NCBI RefSeq assembly: GCF_008042045.1
Contig: NZ_RDBP01000059.1
Location: 2,081-66,080, forward strand
Reading direction: 5' to 3'
DNA from: Streptomyces sp. T39
GTDB taxonomy: Bacteria > Actinomycetota > Actinomycetes > Streptomycetales > Streptomycetaceae
Length of the DNA: 64,000 bases
Under the pieces are notes generated by a model. That model ran no database searches and was not told where the DNA came from. It saw only the letters and a program-made list of their open reading frames with translations. The first letter of the stretch is position 1; every line of letters starts with the position of its first letter. A program made the position numbers and the translations under genes. This document shows, one piece after another, positions 1-7,581 of the stretch.

Positions 1-840
1 ATCCCGGGCGGGGAGGGTGCCGCAGGCGGGTCGGGGGCGGGGTTTCCGCTGGGCAGGTGGCTGTCGGATCAGCGGCAGGCGATGCGGGCCGGGGGCATCC
101 TCACTCCGCGGGCGGAGAAGCTGGAAGAGCTGGGGATCGTGTGGGATCCGGCGGATGCGGCGTGGGAGGAGAACCTCGGCGCGGCGCGCGCCTACTACGA
201 GGCGTATGCAACTCTCGCAGCTCCGGTCACGGCCTCGATCATGGACAAGCCCATTGGCCAATGGCTGGCGAACGCGCGGAAGAAGCACGGGCTCGGCAAG
301 AACCCTGCCGAGGCAGCGCGCAGAGCCGCTTTGCTGGCCGCCATCGACCCCGACTGGCGACCGGACTGGCCCATCGACTGGCAACGCTCCTACGCCGCCC
401 TGAAGACCGCCCTCGGGCCGAGTGGGGGTGAGGGTGGGGTGCTGGCGTTCGTGGAACCGGGCACATTGGTTCACGGCGTCGACGTCGGCCGCTGGCTCGC
501 CGTGCAGAAACAGGACTGGCAGCGCCTCGCCCCCGGGCAGCGCGAGCGCCTGGAGCAACTCGGCGTACAACCGCGGCCGGCGGCCGAGAAGCCCGCCGCT
601 GCGCGCGGGAAGCGGGCGGGGGCTGGGGCGAGCGCGGCGTTCGACCGCGGGATCGCGGCGCTCGCCCAGTACATCGAGCGGGAAGGACGCACCGTGGTGC
701 CGAGGGGGTGGTGCGAAGACCTGCAGGACGGGACGGCGATCAGGCTCGGTGTGTGGCTCTCCAACACCCGCTCACGGCGTGCCGGGCTCAGCGAGGAACA
801 GCGCAGCCGGCTGGCCGCACTCGGCATCGACTGGGCGTGA
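1..840 (+). CDS. Helicase-associated-domain protein, 5' end outside window
   Basis: The frame is open from the first base, so this is the C-terminal part of a longer gene; an internal ATG at 82 is unlikely to be the true start. The product repeats a module of about 65 residues with the pattern PLGRWLSDQR, a gap, then L..LG..W, seen near the start, around VDVGRWLAVQ and at LGVWLSNTRS. This is the helicase-associated (HA) repeat found in tandem at the C-terminus of many Streptomyces helicase-like proteins. No helicase motor motif lies inside the window. The stop at 838-840 directly meets IS debris. The HA assignment rests on pattern recall. Confidence 0.65.
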   Translation: MPGGEGAAGGSGAGFPLGRWLSDQRQAMRAGGILTPRAEKLEELGIVWDPADAAWEENLGAARAYYEAYATLAAPVTASIMDKPIGQWLANARKKHGLGKNPAEAARRAALLAAIDPDWRPDWPIDWQRSYAALKTALGPSGGEGGVLAFVEPGTLVHGVDVGRWLAVQKQDWQRLAPGQRERLEQLGVQPRPAAEKPAAARGKRAGAGASAAFDRGIAALAQYIEREGRTVVPRGWCEDLQDGTAIRLGVWLSNTRSRRAGLSEEQRSRLAALGIDWA

Positions 841-841
841 C

Positions 842-1062
842 ACGCTGGCCTTCGGCTCCGGGATGGTGTGCTTGAGCTGCCGTCTCCGCAGGTAGCACCG
901 GTTTCGGCGGGAGCTGTAGGCCTTACCGCCGCCGAGGTGGTCAGGCCGGGTGCGCGGGCGGCCGCCACCTGGGAAGTTGACCCTGATGCGTTCCAGGATC
1001 GGGATCAATTGCGGGCTATCGCTCCACTGGCCCGGCGTGATCAGGCGGCCCCGGCCGCCGTC
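842..1062 (-). pseudogene. IS5-family transposase remnant
   Basis: Read leftward from about 1062, the translation gives ITPGQWSDSPQLIPILERI, then GRPRTRPDHLGG, KAYSSRR and LKHTIPE. These match the middle of an IS5-family DDE transposase and resemble the two fuller copies in this window at 11938 and 45058. The N-terminal part with the first catalytic Asp and the C-terminal part with the catalytic Glu are both missing. The usual DKAYSS is GKAYSS here, so the second catalytic Asp is also lost. It sits 2 bases after the stop of the preceding gene. Confidence 0.75.
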
Positions 1063-1150
1063 GCGACGGGTACCTCGTCGGCCCCAGCTCCGTCGTCGAC
1101 GGCCTGCCCCACCTGATCTCCCATGACGTGCCGGTGGCGCCGCTGCCGTG

Positions 1151-1171
1151 CTAGGCCGTTTCGTTTGGATC
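1151..1171. repeat. Left terminal inverted repeat, barstar-carrying element
   Basis: It begins CTAGGCCGTTTCGTT and pairs with 2578-2598 at 20 of 21 positions. It lies 73 bases upstream of the chosen barstar start. Confidence 0.75.
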
Positions 1172-1243
1172 TAGACTTTGCAGCTCGCCGCCATGACCGG
1201 CTGCCAGCGGTCGACGGCCTGGATCACTGGAGGGAGGGTGGCG

Positions 1244-1708
1244 GTGGACACCGTGCCCTGGTTGCACGTGGTTGCGAAGCAAGGCGCTCTGCCTGTCGAT
1301 CTGCTGCTTCCCGTGACCGGCAGGACGTACGTAGCGCGTCTCGACGGCCGGGAGATGCGCGACACGGACGCTGTGTTCCAGCAGTTCTACGACGGACTGA
1401 GGCTGCCTGATTACTTCGGGTGGAACTGGAGTGCCCTCTCCGACTGTCTGTGTGATCTGAAATGGCTGTCTTCGGACCACTGGGTGTTGATCGTCGAGGC
1501 CGCGGATGAGGCACTGTCGGGCGATCCCTCCGAACAGCGGCTGCTCTTCAACACCCTGCTGCGGGCAGGGCAGCGATGGTCCTACACACAGCGGCCCGAG
1601 GGCATCGAACTCGGCAGGCTCGTTGTTGTCATGTCTTGTGACGCCCCGTCCGTCCCGTCCCTGCAGGGACGGCTCCAGTCATGCTTGGAAGAGACGGCAT
1701 CGCCATAG
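1244..1708 (+). CDS. Barstar-family ribonuclease inhibitor
   Basis: Barstar proteins block barnase-type ribonucleases by covering the active site in the cytoplasm. The product (about 154 residues) contains the family hallmark: YVARLDGREM, a FYDGLRLPDYFGWNWSAL segment (the helix and loop that plug the RNase), and a C-terminal GIELGRLVVVMS strand. GTG 1244 was chosen because GGAGGGAGG lies just upstream at about 1229-1237; TTG 1178 and ATG 1193 are longer alternatives. No barnase-like toxin is adjacent. The gene converges on a transposase and lies between that element's inverted repeats, so it may be mobile cargo. A barstar C-terminal fragment recurs at 21617. Confidence 0.8.
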   Translation: MDTVPWLHVVAKQGALPVDLLLPVTGRTYVARLDGREMRDTDAVFQQFYDGLRLPDYFGWNWSALSDCLCDLKWLSSDHWVLIVEAADEALSGDPSEQRLLFNTLLRAGQRWSYTQRPEGIELGRLVVVMSCDAPSVPSLQGRLQSCLEETASP

Positions 1709-1712
1709 GGCC

Positions 1713-2569
1713 TCATCTCGCGGACCAGAGGAAGATGCCGGCGACGTGGAGTCCGGCCAGGTAGATGGTCGCGGTCTTCTCATAGCGGGTTGCGATGCCG
1801 CGCCACTGCTTCAGGCGGTTGATGCACCGCTCAACTGTGTTGCGCTGCTTGTATGCCTCGCGGTCGAAGGCGGGTGGCCGACCGCCGCGGCTGCCTCGAC
1901 GCAGCCGGTGGCCCCGCTGGTCCGCCGGGACGGGGATCACCGCTCGGATCCCGCGTTTGCTCAGGTGGTCGCGAATGGCGCGTGAGGAGTACGCCTTGTC
2001 GGCTAGGACCACATCCGGCCTGGTGCGAGGTCTGCCGCGTCGGCGTGGGACACGCAGGCGGGCCATCACGTCCGCGAAAGCGGGTGCGTCACCGGCCTGG
2101 CCGGCGGTGAGCACGAAGGCCAACGGTCGGCAATTGCCGGCGGCGGCGAGGTGAATCTTCGTGGTCAGCCCGCCGCGGGAGCGGCCGATGGCATGGTCAC
2201 CGGGCTCACCGGCCAGGGCCCCTTTTTGCGGGCCCCGGCGGCGTGCTGGTGAGCGCGCACGATCGTGGAGTCCACCGAGACGACCCAGTTCGGATCCTCA
2301 TCAGCGTCAGCGTGGGCCATCAGCGCGGTGAACACCCGCTCCCACGTCCCGTCGACGGCCCACCTCCGCAGCCGGTTGTATACGCCCCGCCAGTTGCCGT
2401 ACTTCTCCGGCAGGTGCAGCCACTGCGATCCGGTCTTGAACTTCCAGGTGATCGCGTCGATCACTTCACGGTGCTCCCGCCACCGCCCACCCCGCTTCGG
2501 GGTCCGGTCCGGGAGCAACGGCTCGATCCGCGCCCACTGCGCGTCACTCAATGACACACCAGGGCACAC
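1713..2569 (-). CDS. IS5-family (IS427-like) transposase made from two frames
   Basis: The first frame runs from GTG 2569 through LSDAQWARIEPLLPD to VVSVDSTIVRAHQHAAGARK, which supplies the first catalytic Asp. The homologous continuation (LAFVLTAGQAGDAPAF, LADKAYSSRA, KQRNTVERCINRLKQW) is in another frame and ends at 1713. The frames meet at an A-rich run, AAAAAGG on the coding strand near 2220-2226, a classic slippage site; IS427-group elements are known for programmed frameshifting of this kind. A fused product would be about 285 residues with a complete DDE set, so the element may still be active. A simple indel is the alternative explanation. Confidence 0.8.
2222..2228 (-). promoter_or_regulatory. 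Probable programmed frameshift site of the IS5-type transposase
   Basis: A run of five A followed by G residues on the coding strand lies exactly where the two transposase frames hand over (after ...HQHAAGARKKG). The position is accurate to a few bases. Confidence 0.5.
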
Positions 2570-2577
2570 GATCAGAT

Positions 2578-2598
2578 GATCCGAACGAAACGGCCTAG
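2578..2598. repeat. Right terminal inverted repeat, barstar-carrying element
   Basis: It ends CGAAACGGCCTAG and is complementary to 1151-1171 with one mismatch. It lies immediately upstream of the transposase start. Confidence 0.75.
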
Positions 2599-2819
2599 TG
2601 CTGCATCACCAACTCGACGACGAGCGGCTCCGCACGGTCCTGCGAGGTCTCACGGCTGACGAGGCAGCCGTTGCCGCACGGTGGGCGCAGGGCGCCGGCA
2701 CATGGACCGAATCTGCCCTCGGTGCCGACCTGCCCGCGGCATACGGCGAGCGGGTGCGCCGCAAGCTCCACCGCCTCGGCGCCCGCCAGGCCCAACGCGC
2801 GGTGGCGGTGGCCAGGTGA
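2598..2819 (+). CDS. Small hypothetical protein, possibly 5'-truncated by the IS
   Basis: A 73-residue product starts at GTG 2598, overlapping the last base of the IS repeat. It is rich in Ala, Arg and Leu, with LTADEAAVAARWAQG followed by YGERVRRKLHRLGARQ, which looks like two helices of a DNA-binding or sigma-like protein. I do not recognise the family with certainty; similar short proteins occur beside small membrane proteins in Streptomyces integrative elements. Its stop overlaps the next start (GTGA), so the two genes are translationally coupled. The IS may have removed the native start. Confidence 0.45.
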   Translation: MLHHQLDDERLRTVLRGLTADEAAVAARWAQGAGTWTESALGADLPAAYGERVRRKLHRLGARQAQRAVAVAR

Positions 2820-2932
2820 GCGAAATCCTGTACGCCACCATCCCCGAGTTCCTGGGCGGCCTTACCACAGCTCTCGTTCTTCTCGCCAGCGGAGCTGCCC
2901 TGCGTGCATTCCGCTCCAAGTCGAAGCCCTAA
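2816..2932 (+). CDS. 38-residue single-pass membrane protein
   Basis: It starts at a GTG overlapping the preceding stop. The product has a short N-terminus (SEILYATIPEF), one hydrophobic segment (LGGLTTALVLLASGAALRAF) and a basic tail (RSKSKP), so the C-terminus is probably cytoplasmic. The function is unknown. The GTGA overlap and the terminator 24 bases downstream support a real gene expressed with its neighbour. Confidence 0.55.
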   Translation: MSEILYATIPEFLGGLTTALVLLASGAALRAFRSKSKP

Positions 2933-2955
2933 CAGCCTGAGCAACCCGAACGCAG

Positions 2956-2981
2956 GGCCCCGCACCGACCGGTGCGGGGCC
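2956..2981 (+). terminator. Terminator hairpin
   Basis: A perfect 11-bp stem (GGCCCCGCACC / GGTGCGGGGCC) with a GACC loop lies 24 bases after the stop at 2932 and 4 bases before the stop of the convergent gene at 2985. It could serve both directions. Confidence 0.8.
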
Positions 2982-2984
2982 TTG

Positions 2985-3653
2985 CTACGCCCGGGAGTAA
3001 AGGGGGTTCCCGGCCGAGTCGCATCGCTCAGGAGGGATCAAGCCAAGCTCACGTGCGGTCTGCAGGTCTTGGTACGCCTGCGTACGGCTGACGTAGCTCT
3101 GGGGGCACACGTCCTCCACGATCACTTTGCGTGTTGATTTCTCAGGCGAGGCGCAAGCGACGATGAAGGCTGTCTGTTCGATTCGCGGCAAGTAGACGTC
3201 CCACCACTTCGGCCCTGTCCGGCGCCGAAGCTCCTTGAGCAAGGCAAGCTGCGGGCTGGGCAGGTGGCCGACCTTGTGCACGGTCGGCGGTGACCAGCCT
3301 GTGGCCGCCCACTCCCAGCCCTCTTCTGTCTTCCGGGCAGGACCGAAGGGTACGGCGGCCAGAGCAAGGGGGAGCGCAAGCTTCCGTGCGGCCACCCGCA
3401 CCTGGTCCCGCTCCCGGTCGGAAGCAACACCGTGGATCGTGATGGCGTTCTCCTGCTCGATGAAGCCCCCACGGTCGACCTCCAGGGCGATGCACATTGC
3501 GATGTCCGACGCGTGGCACTTCATGTAGATCCGGAAGCGCGGGGGGAAGAGGTGGCCGGCCACCTTGACCATGGGCTCCTTGAACCACTCCTCATCGCCG
3601 GGATGGTCTGAGGTGGGCTCCACATACATGCCCTCGCTCCAGTAGGAGGTCAC
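2985..3653 (-). CDS. Hypothetical protein, coupled to a small membrane protein
   Basis: A 222-residue soluble product starts at GTG 3653, overlapping the upstream stop by GTGA. It has no signal peptide. The middle has a basic amphipathic run (SDRERDQVRVAARKLALPLA), and the C-terminal third (LVKELRRRTG-like, then SRTQAYQDLQTARELGLI) looks like a winged-helix or HTH module. Such two-gene units with a small TM protein are common in Streptomyces integrative elements; the role is unknown. It converges on the terminator at 2956. Confidence 0.5.
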   Translation of the reverse strand: MTSYWSEGMYVEPTSDHPGDEEWFKEPMVKVAGHLFPPRFRIYMKCHASDIAMCIALEVDRGGFIEQENAITIHGVASDRERDQVRVAARKLALPLALAAVPFGPARKTEEGWEWAATGWSPPTVHKVGHLPSPQLALLKELRRRTGPKWWDVYLPRIEQTAFIVACASPEKSTRKVIVEDVCPQSYVSRTQAYQDLQTARELGLIPPERCDSAGNPLYSRA

Positions 3654-3853
3654 TGGACCCCCTGGCCGGGGTTGTCCTTGAGTGCGGTGCTCAGCAGCAA
3701 GCCCAGCGTGGTGGTCCCGCCGAATGCGACGCCAGCATTCCGGATGGCATCCGTAGCGGCGTGCTTGTCGAGCACGGCGAGGATTACGGCGGCGGCCGCA
3801 GCGAGGAGACCCACCAAGACGACTACCAGCACGCGGTAACGAGTAACTGTCAT
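3650..3853 (-). CDS. Small two-segment membrane protein
   Basis: A 67-residue product from ATG 3853. It has a first transmembrane helix (YRVLVVVLVGLLAAAAAVILAV), a short basic/polar linker with KHAATDAIRNAG, and a weaker Gly/Leu-rich second hydrophobic segment (FGGTTTLGLLLSTAL). The stop overlaps the start of the next leftward gene, so the two are probably co-translated. No family recognised. Confidence 0.55.
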   Translation of the reverse strand: MTVTRYRVLVVVLVGLLAAAAAVILAVLDKHAATDAIRNAGVAFGGTTTLGLLLSTALKDNPGQGVQ

Positions 3854-4172
3854 GGGCAACACTCTTGCGCCCGACGTCGAGCCCAATCCAGTTTTGGCCG
3901 GTCCGCAGAAGAGGTAGGAAAAATGTGGACAGCCTTTGAACTGGGCAAACATGATGTGGCCCGGGCGGCGTCGAAGGTCTCGGACACGGTGCCGTACTGC
4001 CAACCGTGACGGGAGGTCTGCCCTTCCCGGAGCGCGCGCGGCCAGTCTCCGCGTCGAACGCCGTCGCCTGTACACGCCCGGCAAGCTCGGGTACCGCCGC
4101 GGCACAGCGACGCAGAAGGACACCTCGGAGCAGCAGGTCAGGGTGGCTTTATTCACCGGTTGTGAAGTCAGT
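3854..4172. other. Intergenic DNA without a convincing gene
   Basis: Upstream region of the leftward pair above. Short open frames exist on both strands (for example 3924-4009 rightward), but none has a good ribosome site plus a recognisable product. It is probably degraded DNA flanking the IS21 left end. Confidence 0.4.
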
Positions 4173-4288
4173 TGTTCACGGGTTTGGGAGGCGCCCAGAT
4201 CCACGGTCGGGTGATGTTCACGAGTTTTGAAGTCACCGGGGTGCTTGCCAGGGCAGCATCGGGATGCTCCTGGTGAAAGGGCCTGGTC

Positions 4289-5930
4289 ATGCCGCAGATG
4301 TCGAAGGTCGAGCTCTACGCGGCGATCCGCCGGGACCACCGCGGCGGCATGAAGATCCGGGAGATCGAGCCGCAAGTACAACGTGTCGTGGCGAACGGTC
4401 CGCAAGGCCGTCGACTCGGTCTGGCCCGAGCCGAGGAAGCAGCTGCCGCCACGGCCGACGGCCCTGGATCCGTATAAGTCGGTGATCGACGGGATGCTTC
4501 AGGCGGATCTGGACGCGCCGCGCAAGCAGCGGAACACGATCACGCGGATCTTCCATCGCCTGGTCGAGGAACACGCCGCGGACGTCTCCTACCAGATGGT
4601 CCGTCGCTACGTCTCCGACAGGAAACCGCAGATCCTCGTCGAGTCGGGGAAGGCGCCGATCGAAGCGTTCGTGCCGCAGACCCACCAGCCTGGCATGGAG
4701 GCCGAGGTCGACTTCGGCGACGTGACGATCCGGCTCGCCGGTGAGCTTGTGACCTGCTATTTGTTCTCCTTCCGCCTGTCTTACTCGGGCAAGGCCGTCC
4801 ATCGCGTGTTCGCGTCCTGCGGTCAGGAGGCCTTCTTCGAAGGGCACGTGCACGCGCTTCGGACGCTGGGTGGGGTCCCGCGGAGCAAGGTCCGCTACGA
4901 CAACTTGAAGGCTGCCGTCGCCCGAGTACTGGGGCTGAGCCGGGCCAGGGTGGAGGCCGACCGATGGATCGCATTCAGGTCGCACTTCGGGATCGAGAGC
5001 TTCTACTGCCGGCCCGGCATCGAGGGCGCCCACGAGAAGGGCGGAGTGGAAGGGCAGATCGGCTACTTCCGCCGCAACCACTTCACACCGGTGCCCGAGG
5101 TCGACTCGCTGGCCGAGCTGAACGAGCTCGTCGACCAGTGGGACCTGCATGACGGCCGGCGCCGGATCGGTTCGCGGCCGCGGACGATCGACGAGTACTT
5201 CCAGGTCGAGCGTCCGCTGCTGATGCCGCTGCCCGAGGAGCCGTTCGAGACGGGCCGGCTGTTCACTCCGAGGGTCGACCCCTACAGCCAGATCGCGGTC
5301 CGCACGAACCGGTACTCGGTCCCGGTCCGGCTGATCGGCAAGCGGGTCCGGGTCGTGCTTCACGCTTCTCACCTGGTGGTTTACGACCGGAACGTGGAAG
5401 TTGCCCGGCACGAGCGTCTGATCGCGAAGGGCGGCTGCCGCCTGGATCTGGCCCACTACCTGGAGGCCCTGATCCGCAAGCCGGGGGCTTTCCCCGGCGC
5501 GACGGCGCTCGAACAAGCCCGCTCGGCAGGCAAGTTCACCCCGGTCCATGACGCCTGGTGGGCCGCGGCGGTCAGGGCCCACGGAGACACCGCCGGAACC
5601 AGGGCCCTGATCGAGGTGCTGCTGCTGGCCCGCCACATCTCGCACGAGCACTTGGTCGCCGGCCTCGCAATGGCTCTGCGGGCCGGGGCCCTGACGGCGG
5701 ACGCGGTCGCGCTGGAGGCCCGCAAGGTCGCCCAGGCCGAGGACGAACCCGCCGGGCACCCTTCGCCGGCGGACGCTGGCGGCGCGGCCACGGTGACGTT
5801 CCTGCACGAGTGGCGGCTCGCGCATCTTCCCCCGGACACCACGCCTCTGCCCTCGGTGACCCACTACGACCAACTGCTCCGACGCCGCCGCGCCAGCGGC
5901 GGTGAACACCGCGAGGGAGAAGCACAGTGA
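4289..5930 (+). pseudogene. istA: IS21 transposase IstA, frameshifted near its start
   Basis: Translation from ATG 4289 gives MSKVELYAAIRRDHRGGMKI, then leaves the family pattern. The expected continuation (RKYNVSWRTVRKAVDSVWPE) is in another frame, which a single extra C near 4369 would explain. From 4383 to 5930 the frame is intact for about 515 residues. The integrase core carries its catalytic acids at EAEVDFGDVT, VRYDNLKAAV and GAHEKGGVEG. The break falls inside the N-terminal HTH that recognises the IS ends. A GTG at 4383 could give a protein lacking part of that HTH; a sequencing error cannot be excluded. Confidence 0.8.
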
Positions 5931-6574
5931 CCCTGCCCCGCCAGCGAGGATTGACCGAGCAGGCCGCCACCACGGCCATCGACACCGCCTGCCGCCTGCT
6001 GCGGCTCCCCTCGATCAGAAACGAGTTCTCCGACATCGCCGACCGGGCGTTGAAGGACCAGATGACCTACCGCGGCTTCCTCGCCGAGCTGCTGATGGCC
6101 GAGTGCGACGACCGGTCCCGGCGCCGTTCAGAACGGCGGATCAAGGCGGCAGGCTTCCCCCGGGACAAGTCCCTGCGGACCTTCGACTTCGACGCGAACC
6201 CGAACATCGACGCGGCTGTGATCCACACGCTCGCCAGCTGCGACTGGATCAAGAAGAGTCAGCTGCTCTGCCTGATCGGTGACTCCGGGACCGGCAAGTC
6301 GCACATGCTGATCGCTCTGGGAACCGAGGCGGCGATGGCCGGCTACCGGGTCAAGTACGTGCTGGCCACGAAGCTGGTCAACGAGCTCGTCGAGGCCGCC
6401 GACGAGAAGCAGCTGTCCAAGACGATCGCCCGCTACGGCCGTGTTGATCTTTTGTGCATCGACGAGCTCGGCTACATGGAACTCGACCGCCGCGGCGCCG
6501 AGTTCCTCTTCCAGGTCCTGACCGAACGCGAGGAGAAGAACAGCGTCGCCATCGCCTCCAACGAGTCCTTCGGC
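5927..6574 (+). pseudogene. istB: IS21 helper ATPase IstB, N-terminal part
   Basis: It starts at an ATG overlapping the istA stop. It has Walker A (GDSGTGKSHM), Walker B (LLCIDELGYM) and the sensor-region ASNESFG. At 6574 the family sequence stops. The missing continuation (GWTKTFTDPRLCAAIVDRL) is found intact at 10777-10926, so this is the front half of a gene split by a 4.2-kb insertion. The frame runs on to 6964 by chance through inserted DNA, giving a hybrid that lacks the last 50 residues of IstB. Confidence 0.85.
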
Positions 6575-7115
6575 AAAGCGCACATGTTCCGGCGAACGTG
6601 TGCGAGGCAGCGCCGAATGTCGACGGGTTCGGGGGTTCAGCCTGCCGGGTCGGACCGGTGTGTGTGCGCCAGAGCGATCTCAGGGTTTCAAGTTCGGTGC
6701 GGGGGAAGTGTTCGCCCCACTTGCCGCGGTATCCGCTCTCGCCGTGCTTCCTGGCGACTTCGTCGAAGCAGCGGATCACTGCTCGCGCCACTGCATCGAC
6801 GCTCTGCTGGGTCGACCAGATCTCGGTCCCGGCGTTGTCGTGCTTGGCGCCGTCCGGTAGCTGAAGGAGGCGGATCCACACGTCGTTGCCTGCACGGTAG
6901 AAGATCCACCGGAAAGCGGTGGGCTCTGCCTCGAACTGGGCACGCGTCTCGGCCTCACCGCTGACCAGCCGGGCGATCGCCGTCAGAAGGTCCTCGGGGG
7001 CGCCGGTGATGTACGAGGCTGTGAGTTCGGCATCGGTTTGCCCGTCAGCGATACTGCAGTCCGCCCACCCGTGTCCGTTGAGAGTCCAGACGAGCCGCAG
7101 ATCAGCCACGGCCAC
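6378..7115 (-). CDS. Conserved hypothetical protein whose frame runs out of the element into istB
   Basis: From ATG 7115 the first 180 or so residues look native: LRLVWTLNGHGWADCSI, ELTASYITGAPEDLL, FRWIFYRAGNDVWIRLL and SGYRGKWGEHFPRTELE. I recall such proteins beside DUF6228 genes in Streptomyces. No stop occurs before the element's end near 6575, so the frame continues antisense through istB and stops at 6378. This adds about 65 Arg/Ser-rich residues that are not native. The native stop must have been lost or supplied by a different target. It overlaps the DUF6228 gene upstream by 14 bases. Function unknown; possibly an immunity-type protein. Confidence 0.55.
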   Translation of the reverse strand: MAVADLRLVWTLNGHGWADCSIADGQTDAELTASYITGAPEDLLTAIARLVSGEAETRAQFEAEPTAFRWIFYRAGNDVWIRLLQLPDGAKHDNAGTEIWSTQQSVDAVARAVIRCFDEVARKHGESGYRGKWGEHFPRTELETLRSLWRTHTGPTRQAEPPNPSTFGAASHTFAGTCALCRRTRWRRWRRCSSPRVRSGPGRGTRRRGGRVPCSRARRCTKDQHGRSGRSSWTAASRRRPRRAR

Positions 7116-7566
7116 CGTCCTGCTGTGTCAGGAAGCGTCGGACGTCGACCGCGAGGGCAGACATCTGCTCGCCGGCGTCGAGCCAGGTCGTGACGGATGC
7201 CTCCCAACCACCGGCCGCACTTCGCCATGGGCGAAGAGTCCAGGTCAGCCCGACGTGACCGCCGGAGTGGAAGACCGCGCTGATGGTGAGATCGCGGTCG
7301 TTGGTCTGCCAGACCCGCTGCCCGTCCCAGCCGCGGAAGTCGGCCGCCAGTCCCTCCAGGAAGGGCGCCAGGTCGGCACCCCAGTTCCAGGCGACCACCC
7401 CGTCAACGCGGATTGTCAGCCCCGGCGCGGCCGCCTCGACGGCGTACTGCACGCGGTCCTCGTCAGGCCGGGAAGAGTCGCAGAGCCGCACGCTGACGGA
7501 GCGGTTGTTGTGGCAGCTGACGGTCACGGCGGTCGGCGTGTCGAGGTCGGTGTCGTGGGAGCTCAT
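7102..7566 (-). CDS. DUF6228-like protein
   Basis: A 154-residue soluble product from ATG 7566. It contains VTVSCHNNRSVSVRLCD, RVDGVVAWNWGADLAPFLE, AADFRGWDGQRVWQTNDRDL and GGHVGLTWTLRPW, a pattern I associate with DUF6228, a Streptomyces family of unknown function often found singly among immunity-like genes. It overlaps the next leftward gene by 14 bases, so the two form a unit. It sits as cargo downstream of the recombinase genes. Confidence 0.65.
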   Translation of the reverse strand: MSSHDTDLDTPTAVTVSCHNNRSVSVRLCDSSRPDEDRVQYAVEAAAPGLTIRVDGVVAWNWGADLAPFLEGLAADFRGWDGQRVWQTNDRDLTISAVFHSGGHVGLTWTLRPWRSAAGGWEASVTTWLDAGEQMSALAVDVRRFLTQQDGGRG

Positions 7567-7581
7567 CGATTGAACGGTAGA

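Larger units (their letters stand above)
1151..2598. mobile_element. IS5-type element bounded by 21-bp inverted repeats and carrying a barstar gene
   Basis: The 21 bases at 1151-1171 are the reverse complement of 2578-2598 with one mismatch. Both outer ends read CTAG, which would fit a short target duplication. Between them lie a barstar gene reading right and a frameshift-type IS5 transposase reading left; their stop codons are only a few bases apart. A minimal IS could also be drawn from about 1706 (ATAGGGCC) to 2598, so the passenger interpretation depends on the distal repeat being the real end. The 20/21 match makes chance unlikely. Confidence 0.6.

Noticed and set aside
4287-5909. Leftward 540-codon open frame opposite istA
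   Set aside because: Its composition is Arg/Pro/Val-rich and it is antisense to a recognised IS21 transposase; a high-GC shadow frame.
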